The notes: generated by a model not told the origin, from the letters alone. A DNA stretch of 64,000 nucleotides from Lingula anatina (GCF_001039355.2 NW_019776027.1:52645-116644); one strand, 5' to 3'. Positions 1 to 12,235 are shown, numbered from the stretch's first letter. Numbers and translations: made by a program.

Positions 1-2318
1 CAGAATATAATCGTATTTCTGACTTTGTCATAAGAAAGTCACGAGCTCACCTGTACAACTTTGTGCTTGATCGGAGCTCACGGCTTCATCAGAAAAGTGT
101 ATCCGATCTCAATGAAAGAAAAAACGATCCACATTTTAGTCCAGGAAAGTCACATTTGACTACTGAGCATTTGGTAATCCTGTCGACTGCGCCATTTTTT
201 GTAACCGAGGCACGACAACAAATGTATTGTCCTTTTAGAAAAATCTTTATTCGTACTATCTACACAGCCGATCACTGGTGTATCTCACTTTGAATTACGC
301 GCCAACCGCTTTTATAGTCCAGGGTCACATGACCCACGTGACATAAAAAGGGCGCTAACACCAGTATGCATATTCATATCACATATTTATATACAAGAGC
401 TATTTATAATAAGGCACTTATATCAACGTACGCTACAATATACTATTACATATATATATATATTTATACCTGTGAATACATGAAATACATGTACCCTATT
501 ACATGTATAAAATTTACAATAATATTTATCACTTGCTTTTTCATATATCTCTCCCTTAATGGTTTAGCCAACCTATAGGTCAACATGTAGACATATTTCG
601 TCTATGGAGAAAAGTGTTATATAAATTTTACTATCACAAAGAGTGTATGACAAGTCTTTTATGTAGGCGGTAGATTAAAAAGAGCTGGCCTTTCGATCGA
701 AAAAGCTTAGTTTTGTATCACATATTAAAATGTCTCTTAAAAATACCGAATTTGGCGCCAAGAGAGACATTTGACTTGCTGATAAGATGAAATTTGACAA
801 TAGAAGTTGACTACGGCGTTGATGTACTAGTATACCTCCCGTGTAAGGCATTGCCCCACAGGGTGTATGACCTAGCTTAGAATCATCCTGTATTTTCACA
901 ATGAATTTCAGCTGCAGCAACCGTGTTTGCGTGGTCTCCTTGTATACAAGTCCGTTGCACTTGCTTGTTTACAAGCAACTATGTTTGGATTTGTTTCCGC
1001 ATATCTGTTAAGGTATACTTTAGCCAACATCATGTATGGACACATGTTCCTTTATGGGACGCCGCCGTGAGATAATAAGTTAGCCATATGCTACTTATCA
1101 TCATCGCCTTAAAGGGTTTAGAACTTTAACGTTACTCGTTGCATGTGGCTTGTGACATTTCTTTTTTTCGTCAAAGAAAGTGATTACAGTGATTAAAAAT
1201 TGATTAAAGTAGTATCTAGTGGTTGCCAGTTGTTCCGGCAGCTTTGGTCAAATGATTGGTAATGGTTCAATCGCACTGTTGTATACATTAAAGCAATATA
1301 AGATGCAAGTTTGATAATACTAGGTACATGAATCGTAGACAAATTGATTCAAAATTATTATTTTTAAAAAATAGGAGGATCAAAATAAAGCTCAAACGGT
1401 GCCGTTATTCTAAAAAAAAGAACAAATACAGTGACTATTAGCGAAATATTCGAAGAGAGTGAATAGACCTATCCACCACTGCTCCTGCTCATGACTAATG
1501 TCAACGGTTGCGATAGCTTTACCCAGAAAAAAAAACCCTAACACTTAAGGAAAACAACTGGCATTTTTAAAGAGATTTACAATGAAGTCAATATAACAAT
1601 ACTTGATATACTTGCAAAGACAAATATTTGATGAATGCCCACAAAAACATCGGCTGTCGTTTTGTCAAAGAAACCGCCTCGGGCAAGTTCCCACAATTCA
1701 ACGCGTCACGGGAAATTACTGCGAACGGCACACCAACGTTAATGTTCACGGATTATTACTGGGTAAAATCTGGTATTGTTTTACTGTGCAGGGAATAAAA
1801 ATTCCACGCATGACTTTTATTTACAACTCTCTCATTCTGCGTTTTAATACATTACTGGTATGAGTATTGCAATAACGTAGAGTATACCATCAATGGAAGC
1901 CGACTCGGCTGCACTGTGAATGCGGACTAGATGTCCCCCTAGAAAAGTGTTACAAAATGCCTCAGCGTCTATGAACCTTAACATTGTGTTAAAGTAGATG
2001 TAGCAGTAACTGTTTGCTGCACATAATCTCTAACCATCGGCAAAGTCTGAAGGGAAAGTTAGGGCAAAACATTATAATTTTTAATTTATATGTATTCAAC
2101 AAATATAGTGAGCAGACGTGAAAGGTAGGCCTACAGAGAAGAATAACCCTTTGTGGGAGGAAATGTATGTAGAACCATGAGGCGAGCAAACTTTTGTAGC
2201 CCCTGTACCTACAAAGGGGCCATCCTGAATGAGAAGAGCCGAGTGCTAGCTGGTCCACGGCCTAAATATGGCGTACCTACATGAAAGGAAGATCGCTTAA
2301 TCCTGTAATGGTCTCTCA
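1..2318. other. Gene-free left flank
   Basis: No exon or protein-family similarity was recognised here on either strand; open frames are short and AT-rich. The block at about 500-960 is a diverged copy of about 4805-5130 plus 6330-6380 (entered separately). At 322-342 an imperfect palindrome GGGTCACATGACCC is followed at once by CACGTGAC, two adjacent E-box type sites that could be regulatory, although no promoter could be tied to them. Confidence 0.6.
500..960 (+). repeat. Diverged duplicate of the lectin-gene 5' region, copy 1
   Basis: The sequence from about 500 to 810 aligns by eye with 4805-5130: shared runs include TTTACAATAA, the GGTCA.CATGTAGA stretch, and AATTTGACAATAGAAGTTG at the right end. 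A further match, TGGTCTC...TTGTATACAAGT, follows at about 930 in copy 1 and about 6331 in copy 2. The order is therefore conserved, as in an old segmental duplication with later insertions; the 604-bp MITE at 5377 accounts for part of the extra length in copy 2. No lectin exon was found downstream of copy 1. Confidence 0.6.
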
Positions 2319-2425
2319 GCCTCTTTCACGCCTCCCCACGCGTCGTCACTCAACCGGTCGAATCGAGACGAGATTTAATTACTGTGCCCCTGCAGGGACG
2401 ACACGTGGGGAGGCGTGAAAGAGGC
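2319..2425. repeat. Short foldback element
   Basis: The left arm at 2319-2340 (GCCTCTTTCACGCCTCCCCA plus CG) is an exact inverted copy of 2404-2425. With one mismatch the pairing continues inward through GTCGTC/GACGAC to about 2347 and 2397. The 107-bp unit would form a stable hairpin and looks like a tiny MITE. No clear target-site duplication was seen. Confidence 0.75.
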
Positions 2426-3011
2426 AAGATAGTTCATAAAAAGATGTTCCTATATACCCACAGAAAAAAAGTGACAGAATGTATAACTAAAATGGCTTAA
2501 TCAGTGATGTGATTCATCTATTTCTCATACACAATTGTCTGTGACTAAATGGGTTTCAGTCTGACCTAAGCTAAACTAGATATCTACTAGTAACGAAATT
2601 TACGACTTCTAAAGCGGTGCAACAACATTTTGATGATTTCATTACTAAAAAGGTGTTGAAGCGTTGATGTATGCCCCTAAATTGTGACGAGGCCATAATA
2701 TACAGCGTTGTAAGATGCTTCGAGGCATGCATCGCGCAGTTAAGGTCAATTCACTATACCCGACTAAATGGTACTAAAGTGTTTGAAATAGTATATCTGA
2801 AATAAATACTTCAGTGCTTTGTTATCCCCCCCCCCCAAAAAAAAAAAAAAAGGCATTTCCTTGGATAATGTCTGGGTACTCTCTGTGCCAAAGGGACTGA
2901 AGGGAAACGTACGTCAAATTTCCAACCAGAAATTTAAAGAAGTTGCAGTTTAAAGATAAGCAGATGAGAACCTAGGGTCTCACATGTTACATACAACACT
3001 TACATAATCAT

Positions 3012-3449
3012 GTGTCCTTTTATCCTCCTTTGATAGAGAGGGGGCATTTGCAGAGCAAAATAAAAATAAAAATTGATCAGCGTGTAACCCAGTCCCATCC
3101 AATTCACCCCACCCCCTCTCTACAAGTATTATGGGCACTTGGTATCCAGGTATTCTTTGGGGCGGATGCAGCATTCATAGTTATAAAAATACAGGTGAGC
3201 ACATTTGCAAGATGTTACTACAGGGATGCTCTGCACTTGCTGTCAGTTCTCCCGGTGAGTCAGTTGATGCAGAAACCCAATGTTCTGAGGATGGAGCGAC
3301 CATCTTTGAGCCCTGATATCAACCCTACTGAGGACTCATGTTATGAATTGGGGTGTGCAATGCCGAGGAACACCAAATTCCCGAAAACCGTGGAAAACAA
3401 TGTGAATCACATTTTATTTCATAATGAACCCTATTTCCCCCAGGCATAA
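3012..3449 (+). pseudogene. Degraded Tc1-like transposase fragment
   Basis: The frame contains, at about 3290-3380, the residues SPDINPTEDSCYELGCAM. This matches the C-terminal catalytic block of Tc1/mariner transposases, usually SPDLNPIEHxWDELG, including the D of the DDE triad region. The frame is open from 3012, but the residues before about 3220 are not convincing transposase. No terminal inverted repeats were identified around it, and the remainder of a roughly 340-residue transposase is missing. It is a relic, not an active copy. Confidence 0.6.
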
Positions 3450-4578
3450 TTTATGTAGTTGAAACCCATATTTTTCTATGGAAAATGGCAGTCACCCTGA
3501 ATTTTTTTTCAAATTGCCGAAGGATACACAATTTCTTGCCACCATATACATATACATATTAAAAGGGTATTGAAGATATGGAAAAGGCTAAGAAGCAATC
3601 TAGATTTAAAGAATGGGCAATTTATCTTCCTGGTTGTAGTTGATACTCATATATATATATGGAACCCATATATTGGCGGCCAACTTGGATTTTTTCATAT
3701 TTCCCATGCTAGGATTACTAAAGACTTTTAGTATTTCATTTTGGGGACTTAATACAAAAATTTTGTGGTAAAATAAAAATGTTGCAATTACTTTCCAAGT
3801 AAACTAAAGATACCCTAGGTTCTAGATTCCGGTATTGTCAGCTCGATCTTGATTTCATATATAATCCATATCAACAATACTAGAGCAATACTAGTAAAAG
3901 CGACTCCATCACAAGGTATATTTAACAAGCTTGCTTTTACGTTGCTCTGACACTCAAGGTAACTAAAGATTGCCTGTACTAGAAGGCTATGCTTCTACAT
4001 ATATGTGTGGAGAGAGGTATTAACTATAAACACATCAAATTGTGAGGTCTGAGTATGCATGCACGCACTTTAAACTGAAAAGGCACCATTAAAAGGGGAA
4101 ATGAGCACAACAGGTTGGGATTTTACCACGAGTTCAACCACTAATAAAACGTGGCGTTTTTATGATAACTTTATGACAAGCTTAGGCAAATCGAACTTAA
4201 GTTATTCAAAACGAAATATTCTAATTTGTGATAAAGCTGTCGCTATGGACTGGTGGTAATTCGGTTTTTTTATAGTATTGTTTGAGATAAGACAACTTCA
4301 TATTAAATTGACAAAGACAACATTAAAACATTGTACAGAACTAACTTTTGTATTTAATTCTAATGATGCTCATCTTCCATGATAATTATTAACACAAGTT
4401 AAAAATATCTTCCATAATGGCTTATGCCCCCCCCCCTCCCCCCGGACGTAAGCCTCTGACGTGAGTTATGAGCTAGCTTATGGTATGGCAAATATTTTCA
4501 GCTTGTATTTAAATTATCATTTATAATCTAAACACCAAGCTTGGCTCATTTACGTGATATTCGTCTTGTTTATTTCAG
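3450..4578. other. Spacer without recognisable genes
   Basis: AT-rich sequence with a short TA run near 3650 and a C-rich tract near 4427. No exon, RNA gene or protein similarity was seen. Confidence 0.5.
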
Positions 4579-7500
4579 GTACATTTTGATATTGTTGTTT
4601 GTGTTCCGACCCGTATGTATATCAGGTGAGAATGAGTTGAAAACCAATCAGAACTACATACCGGTAAATATATGTGGAAGATTATTCATTTTTTTTATTT
4701 AAGTAAAACTATTCACCTGACGCTTAACTTCAGTTTCTTTCGCACGAGGAAGTGAATAAATATACCGTGTCCTTTATTGCTATATTTTGCTCAATTAGGT
4801 TCTTATACTGTGGTATGTATACATTTACAATAACATTTATCATATGTGTTTTAATAAATCCTTCGCCTAATGTCACTTAATGTTTACGCCAACGCTACAG
4901 GGTCACCATGTAGAAATGTGTCATCTATAGAGAAAATGTAAAATTTATTACCATATATGATAACTCTTTTTGTATAGGTGGTACATTTTAAAAAGTACCC
5001 TTTTGATCGGAAAGAGCTCGGCTTTGAATCACATTTTAAAATGTCTCGAGTCTCTTAAAACTACAGTAATTGTCGTCAAGAAAGACATTTGAATTGCTTG
5101 TAAAATTTGACAATAGAAGTTGGATGCAAAACTTATCGGTGGGTTTGAAGCACAGAACTGTGAGAAGCATTTTTATCAAAGTAAGTCACTGTTCATTGTG
5201 GTCTAAATTTGATCTCGGCTCTGTGTCTTTCCCAAGTTGGACCGACAAAGGGGGCAAAATGTCTGTTTTCTTTTGGAAAAGGACACAAGCCCCCCTTTGA
5301 TATTGCTGGCGACAGGAAAGGGATGGTAAGCATAGAATGATTTCACTTAAAATAAAATAAACCATTGGCTGATGAGCACCCTGAGCTTCAGAGATAACTT
5401 GACACTAACCTCTTCACTATAGCCTATCTTCATCGTGTCAAGTTACCTCTGACCACATTCGATTGCCTCCGCCGCCCGCCAATCAAATTTAAAGCCCGCA
5501 CTCAATGACTCATTGAACGATCTAGCCAATGAACGCGAACGAGTCAAAGCGCGCTTTGTTCAAATCCGGACCAATCAAAGATAAGGCTGAATATCAGGGA
5601 CTTGCCGTAACCTGTGGGCAGCACGCAAAATACATCATCCCTCAGTAGATAATTATGCAGGGCATCAAACTGCTCTGGTTTCAATTCCGATATACTCCAT
5701 GCTTTCTTTGTGTACGGTTATGCACTCGGAACTACTCGGATGTCTCCGCACTCGACAATAACTATGTTGTTAGTATGGAGCTTGCGGAATCAGCCGAGGA
5801 TTGCCGATTGACGGTCAACCAATCAGCATTTTCACCAAACTTTGGTGAAAAATTTTGAAACATGGATTCGATTGGCTTATATAAACTAGGTCAAACTATT
5901 TTCGTCAGAGGTAACTTGACACGATGAAGATAGGCTATAGTGAAGAGGTTAGTGTCAAGTTATCTCTGAAGCTCAGGGTGCTGATGAGCAACTCAATTAT
6001 CAAAACAACAGGGCACTGCATTGTTAAACGCACATGTTTCGTCAAGGGACAAGTGACGAAAAGACCATAATGTAGGCTACTGTAGTTGCTATAGAGGGCA
6101 TGATTGGATCGGCTTCAATTTTGAGAAGGGGTGGTGTTCACTCTGTCCAGCGTTCCTTTTAAGTCACTATGCTTTTTAAACTTTGAAACAAGGAGGGCTT
6201 TTCTTTTAGCCTGTGTTTACCAACATATCAACAGAAGAACTAGGGGCAGCTAGAGGATATTTACAGCTGCAACTTTTCTGGAAAGGCATTTTCCGGTAAA
6301 CTAACATGTATTTTTTAAAAAGGATTTCAGCTGGTCTCTCTTTGTATACAAGTAGTATATTCTTTACAAGCGCCTATTTCTACTGTCGACAAGGTATTAC
6401 TTGTTATATATTACCATATAATATAACCACTGTGACGTACAGATATTAAAGTGTTCTACGTTTCTATACCTTCACTCCAGCTTGCCCAGACGGCTGGACA
6501 TTATATGGACCAAATGGTTACTGCTACTTGTACTCCACCATGACGTTAGACTTGGAGGATGCTGAGTCATTTTGTGCCACATCCCTCTCGGGACATCTGG
6601 CGAGTGTTCACAGTGCAGAAGAAAACGCTTTCCTTGGAGGTCTTCAACAACAGTGAGTTGATATACTGGTCATTTATTCCATGTTCTAGTTCGATACACT
6701 CAAAAGAACATAGAAAAATTATCATGTAAATGTATTAGGGGATGAAGCGCTCCCTTCAAGTACTTTATTTCGAAATTTTATTTTGCGTATTCTGGTTAAA
6801 ACAGTCATAGCATCAACGATTCTGTGGGTGAAGCCGCTTTTCTGTCTTTAGATTAATAAGCACGTGTATACAAATTAAAGGGATAATAACTCTTCGTATG
6901 AGATCTATATTTCACAATGAAAACATTGTGAATAACTCATAGAAATATAATATATTCTGTTTTACCACAAAAACGGCAGTTATAGCTATTATTCTGATAT
7001 CTGAGCTTGTCTTTAGACCACGTGACCTCCATTGATGGCTTTACTCTGTTAAAATCTGAGATTTTAACAGAAAACCAAACTTTTTAGAAAAAAACCAGGG
7101 ACTAACTTTGAATGTAAAAATGGATTCATTAACCATTGGTAAGTATGGGAAAATTGTTGTTTACTCCAGGAAAATTCATTTTTTTGGCCGGATCGAAGAG
7201 TAATTATCCCTTTGAGCTAGAAACAATTAAACTTTGATCCACTGAATTAGTCGAAAAAAGGAATAGTTTTAGTCCGTGGTACATCAGTGATCTAAGGCTG
7301 AAGAAAGGCCTGAATGTCTCCGAATACAAATTACTGGTTAGAAACTTTAAAATCATTACTGTAATTGTAATGCTAAAATCCGTAGGGGAGAATCCTATAC
7401 ATCGCGTATGTCACAATTCTTGATCGCTACATTGTATTACCCCGTAACTCGAAAGCATCGAGCATCGCGAATAGCGATATCACATAGAGGCTACAATGTA

Positions 7501-10500
7501 TTATATGGGGCAAGTATGGGCGAGTTATGGAATCGAGACGCTTGCGCTAGGTCGCAAAGCGCGATGCTTTCAAGTTACGGGGCCCAGGGTATGACTCCGT
7601 CTTGTTTTACACGCTATTATCCTTTAGAACAATCAACCAACTGTTAAATCAAACGTTTGAATAGCAACAAACGAACATGCATGTCATAGATAAACTTTCT
7701 TGCTATTTTTTTCTGTTCAGTCTAACAGAACCATTTACCGCATGTATCGGATGCATTATATATAAGATACTAATCATTTATCACGAATACTTGAATGACT
7801 TTTACCAAAAGTGTCTTCTGATAATCCTATATAGTTGTTAAACATGGAGGGTGAATCCACATTTCCTGCTAACATGATACAAGTACATGTACACAAAAAA
7901 GCCTTCGAATTACCCTAAAACTTGCTGTACCTTATCACCTTCCATATTTAACAACTACTCTATTAACTTATCTCAAAATAATATATTATGAACAAAATAT
8001 TTATTTATTTTCTTTTCACTTCGGAGAGCGGTGGGCATGCGCTGCCATTTGATTCATATTTTCCTTTCCTCAGAGGCGGTCTCGCCCTCATAGGTTACAA
8101 CGAGAAAAACACGTCAGGCACGTATGTATGGACCGATGGAACTGCAGATGATTTTAATGCATGGCAATCAGACCAGGCAAGCGGATTCAATATATATGAT
8201 TGTGTTGCTCAAAGCTTCGATACATTAGGGTGGATATCCGTTCCGTGTTTAATACCATTTCCATTCTTATGCAGGGCTTTATGGATAGGTAATGCCATTT
8301 GAGGCATGGTCGTCTTATTGCTATTTATATTACGGCATTATAATCGTATAATTATGTCAATATTACTCTCTTTTTTGGATGTGCTGAACGTGAACCCAAC
8401 TTTTCTATTTTTCTATGATATATCGCGTCAATGTAGATAAGAAAAAACAATAGAAAATGAATGATTTTAGAATTGATCTGAATTGAAAATGGATATCAAC
8501 ATATTGCATTTTTTTATTTCCGTTAACTCAATGCACACAAAAAACAATTATAGCTCCTGCGGGTCCACCAGGGACGAGCGGACCCCCGGGAACCGTGGGT
8601 GGTCCAGGGACTTCGGGTCCACCTGGCACTTCTGGCCCACCAGGCTTAGGAGGGCCTAGCCCAGAAGGTCCTCCTGGAACAAATGGTCCACCAGGAACAG
8701 GCGGTCCTCCTGCATCCAGTGGTCCTCCGGGAACGGGTGGACCTCCAGCAACAGTTGGACCACCAGGAGCCATGGGACCACCCGGAAGTAGTGGGCCACC
8801 GGGGACTGGAGCACCACCAGGAACCAGTGGGCCACCAGGGACAAATGGACCCCCCGGAACTGAAGGACCACCAGGGACAGAGGGCCCACCAGGCTCGAAA
8901 AGTCCTCCAGGAACTGAAGGACCTCCTGGTACAGGAGGGCCTCCTGGCACGCAAGGATCACCGGGAACGGGAGGACCCCCAGGGACAGCGGGGTCACCTG
9001 GGTCAGGGGGTCCACCAGGTACATCAGGACCTGTTGGCCGCGATGGCCCCCCAGGCACTAGTGGTCCTAACGGTGAAGCAGGGCCAATAGGAAATGGTGG
9101 GCCACCCGGACTGAAGGGTGTTACTGGAACTATTGGACCACAGGGAACTGGAGGTCCACCTGGAACCCGCGGACCTGATGGCACAAATGGTCCACCCGGA
9201 AGTAGTGGCCCTCCAGGAACAGGTGGACCACAAGGCATCAGTGGGCCACCAGGAAGAGTTGGTCCCCAAGGAGCAGCAGGACCTCCAGGCACAGGTGGAC
9301 CCCAAGGACTAATTGGACCCATGGGGACTGTTGGTGCTGCTGGATCAGCTGGTCCACCTGGGTTAATAGCGCCTCCTGGACCAACCGGGCTGAGAGGACC
9401 ACCAGGGACAGCGGGACCAAAAGGTTATCGGAAATGTTTGCTTTTATAATAGTATGCAATGGTTTTAAGTGTGTGCATATATTTTAGTCCCATAACCTAA
9501 TTAATCTATTTAACCTATCTAATTAATCTATTTATTTAACCTAATTAATCACTATTTATTGGCAGAGGATATATTGTTGTACAATAAACAGGAATGCGTG
9601 ACAACGAGCACTCTTTTGTGAATTTCAAATCTCTACATCAGAAATACAGTACATAAATTATGTCTTCAAGTTTATCACCATATATCTGTGTAGATTTTAA
9701 ATATTATCTTTAATCATAGGACTTCCGGGAACCCAAGGGCCACCAGGTGACGTGAAAGGCATGAAGGGTATGAAAGGCATGACGGGGGCTCCAGGTCAGC
9801 AAGGACTTCCAGGGTCTGTTGGACATCCGGGAGAGAAGGGAATGCAGGGAGCTGAAGGCCTACCGTTCTTTGGAATGAAAGGAGAAAAGGGAGTGTCTGA
9901 CAGATTTTTCGTGGTACTCCGTGGACGGACAATATCTACAACCACAGGACGATTTGCACGAACATTACCTCCAACTTCAACGCGCTTTGAGAGTCTTACT
10001 ACTCCACTGGCTTCACCAGTAATGACGACCAGTGCATCCCTGTTCCTTAGAGGTACGAGTATAGCACACATCCAAATTGCTTTGACACCAATTATAACAG
10101 GTAGAAATCAAGACTTGTTGACTCTATTCTCTGTGGACTAATTGTTTGTGAAACTCTCTTTAGATAAATAGGACAACATAAACGCACTCGATAATCTTGC
10201 TAAACGGTCGTAGATGCCCTTAAGCCCAGAATAGAAGTCGTTTTGTGAAACAGTTAAAAATTTATTTGAATAGAAAAAACATTTGTGAAGCAAGTTAGCT
10301 AACAACAGATTAACGATAAAGATTATTTTATTCTAATGCATCGCAAAATGGTTGTAAAAATATAGGATGGTTTTTATAAAGTCCCTTTTTTTACCTTCAA
10401 GGTGATAACCAGAATAGTACCTCAAGACGTGACAACAGCAAAGAAGACTTCAGTATTCTGCAACAAATTAAGGGCGCCATGGTACATGAAATTGTACTAG

Positions 10501-10625
10501 GAGTAATCATAGGAACGGTTTTCCTAGGGACTATCTACCTCTATGTAGTCTATTTTAAGCAAGTGGCGTATGAAAAACGTGAAATTGAAAAAATAAGAAG
10601 GAAATTGGATGGGATGAAGCCTTAA
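4579..10625 (+). CDS. Membrane-anchored C-type lectin/collagen protein (multi-exon, 5' end unresolved)
   Basis: Five well-supported exons are 6481-6652, 8074-8288, 8554-9423, 9720-10052 and 10402-10625 (stop TAA); splice sites are good and junction phases agree throughout (2, then 1, 1, 1). A candidate hydrophobic exon at 4579-4625 joins in the correct phase and may be part of a signal peptide; its ATG exon was not found. The first two exons form one C-type lectin domain of about 129 residues with six cysteines (CPDGW, YCY, SFC, YDC, VPC, FLC). The usual calcium and sugar motifs (EPN or QPD, WND) are absent: SDQAS and WIS stand in their places. Next come about 290 residues of Gly-X-Y collagen with few interruptions, a further short Gly-X-Y run, about 55 non-collagenous residues, then a transmembrane helix (roughly 10477-10555) and a basic tail ending DGMKP. 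The domain order is the reverse of collectins. A surface recognition receptor is inferred; the ligand is unknown. Confidence 0.8.
4805..5130 (+). repeat. Diverged duplicate of the lectin-gene 5' region, copy 2
   Basis: Partner of the block at about 500-810. It lies between the candidate hydrophobic exon (4579-4625) and the first lectin exon (6481), so it is intronic if that exon is real. The AATTTGACAATAGAAGTTG run at the right end is identical in both copies. Confidence 0.6.
5377..5980. mobile_element. Non-autonomous hAT-like MITE, 604 bp
   Basis: The terminal inverted repeats are 5377-5453 and 5904-5980: 77 bp each and identical when one is reverse-complemented, beginning CACCCTGAGCTTCAGAG. 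The element is flanked by an exact 8-bp direct repeat, CTGATGAG, at 5369-5376 and 5981-5988. An 8-bp target duplication is typical of hAT transposons. The interior has no transposase, so it would need an enzyme in trans. Perfect arms imply a young insertion. It sits within the lectin gene region, upstream of the first lectin exon. Confidence 0.9.
6877..7213. mobile_element. TTAA-type MITE family, copy 1
   Basis: The ends AAAGGGATAATAACTCTTCG and CGAAGAGTAATTATCCCTTT are inverted repeats. The interior matches copies at 16069-16357 and 51124-51461, both in the opposite orientation. It lies in the intron between the two lectin-domain exons. The left flank reads TTAA, but the right flank has decayed. 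Confidence 0.8.
7440..7582. mobile_element. Small MITE with CCGTAACTCGAAAGCATCG termini, copy 1
   Basis: The left end at 7440-7460 (CCCCGTAACTCGAAAGCATC) is matched, with one mismatch, by the inverted right end at 7562-7582. A second copy with the same termini is at 54251-54397. The element has no coding capacity and lies in a lectin-gene intron. Confidence 0.75.
8554..9423 (+). other. Collagen-stalk exon with six-residue repeat
   Basis: An 870-bp exon with phase-1 junctions at both ends, encoding about 96 Gly-X-Y triplets. A dominant hexapeptide pattern GPPGTx (x = S, G, N, E, V and others) recurs through it, as expected if the exon grew by expansion of an 18-bp unit. There is a two-residue interruption near 8655 (GPSPEG) and a Gly-to-Ala break near 9369 (LIAPPG). 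The long minus-strand frames over the same bases are shadows of this repeat. Confidence 0.85.
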
Positions 10626-10739
10626 GAGGAAACTTTATTCAAACGCCCATATTAAAGGTACATATGAACCGAGCATCGGTGGAGCGTGGATTCCCAGTAA
10701 CACATGTAAACCACTTCTACTGGATTCTTATATGACACA

Positions 10740-10745
10740 AATAAA
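10740..10745 (+). terminator. Poly(A) signal AATAAA of the lectin-collagen gene
   Basis: A canonical AATAAA lies 115 bp after the stop at 10625, the first one downstream in the sense direction. Confidence 0.55.
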
Positions 10746-11814
10746 TTCGACATGCCAAGGGATAAACTGAATAGATCACTCGATCAGCCATAAAAGACCT
10801 TTAGACTGCTCCTTTCTTTAAATTTTTGGTTGTAAATTTAACCTACTTTCGTGACCTACTTTCCTGCCCCATTGACATACAGCTTAGAATGCCAGCAGAA
10901 AAATCCGTTCAAACATCATTTTGGGGTAAAATTAAACAATGCCTTTTGGTAATTCTCTTAGTTATACTACTTGAAACTATATGTTGGCATTTGGTTGGTT
11001 TTTGTGACAAAAAATTGACTTTGTATGCATCTTTAATCATATTTATGTAGAACCTGAGGCTGAAATTTTTTAATGTCAGAAGATTTATTCTATGACATAT
11101 AAGTCTGCTTGGTTATGGTAACGAAAATAATACCAAATAGATTAACTATTTAAATATCAATATCATGAAATTGTCTTCCATACGCCATACCCACTAAACA
11201 AGCCTGCGGCACGAGTATCCTATATGAGGTTTGTGTCTCATCTAAGAGTGACTAGCATGTGCAATTAAGGCGACCAAAGACACAGCTGAATATATCTCTA
11301 TAGTTTTAAATTGACTAAATACACAGAATGTGAAAATGAACTTTATCTTTCTCCAGATGATTGGCAGGCAGGTAACAAAAAATAATGTCAAGGTTCATTT
11401 GAAATAGACCTATTGCTATTCTTGTCTTTGTCTCGCTTAATGATGACAATTTAAAAAAATGAATTAATACATTTCAGATTTTAATTTTAATATAAACTTC
11501 GTGTTGAAAGCCAAATATTTCCCTGGATACTAGGTAAAAAGGAGCCGTTTCCCAGTTTTCACATCAGGTGATCATTATTTAAAGATTAGCTATTATAGAG
11601 GTTAGGGAACTCCTCTCAATGACGCACAGCTATAGCCCTAAAATATATCTTAAGGTTTAAACCCATTGTTGTCAACTTCAATAAAGCAAAAATTGGTCTG
11701 AAATAACGATGCACTAGAAAATGTGTCATTCACAATGTTAATAAAATAAGACTGGTTTAAGCCAATTGTCCATATCAAATAAATACTTGAGTAATTGAGC
11801 TACACGTCAGCTTG

Positions 11815-11879
<65 letters not shown>

Positions 11880-12230
11880 TTCAACTTTATCTTGTTAGGG
11901 CTGTTACATTTCGGCATTATTTATTAAAAGCAAGTTTTCTTTTCTCTTTTTTAAAACAATACATTAAGATTCTGTAAATGGTGCATGGATGCAGAAAGAT
12001 AGACAAAATAACAAATAGTCATCAACAGAGGCCATTATGTCTTAAAGGCAAATCAGTCATATTTAGACTTCTATATGAGCATTTCAGGGGTTGAGACAGA
12101 AATTTCGGGTCACTGGTCCTATGGGACTAGTGACTTTGCTGTGTTACTAGTCCCAGCTAATTTTTAGTGGTCCTCGTGTAGTGGTATGCATTTCAACAAT
12201 AACATTTTTACAATTACACTGTTTTCAAAT
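10746..12230. other. Intergenic spacer with a TA microsatellite
   Basis: No gene was recognised. A (TA)n run of about 62 bp occupies 11815-11876. The flanking genes converge here: the lectin-collagen gene enters from the left and the 12322-13689 gene from the right. Confidence 0.6.
11815..11876. repeat. (TA)n microsatellite
   Basis: An uninterrupted TA dinucleotide run of about 31 units. Confidence 0.95.
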
Positions 12231-12235
12231 GATTA

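Noticed and set aside
3131-3316. 61-residue overlapping plus-strand frame
   Set aside because: It is out of frame with the transposase-like residues and has no recognisable motif.
8528-9322. Long minus-strand frame rich in Pro-Gly-Gly
   Set aside because: It is the antisense shadow of the collagen exon; GGTCCACCAGG-type repeats stay open in several frames on both strands. Splice sites and phases support only the plus strand.
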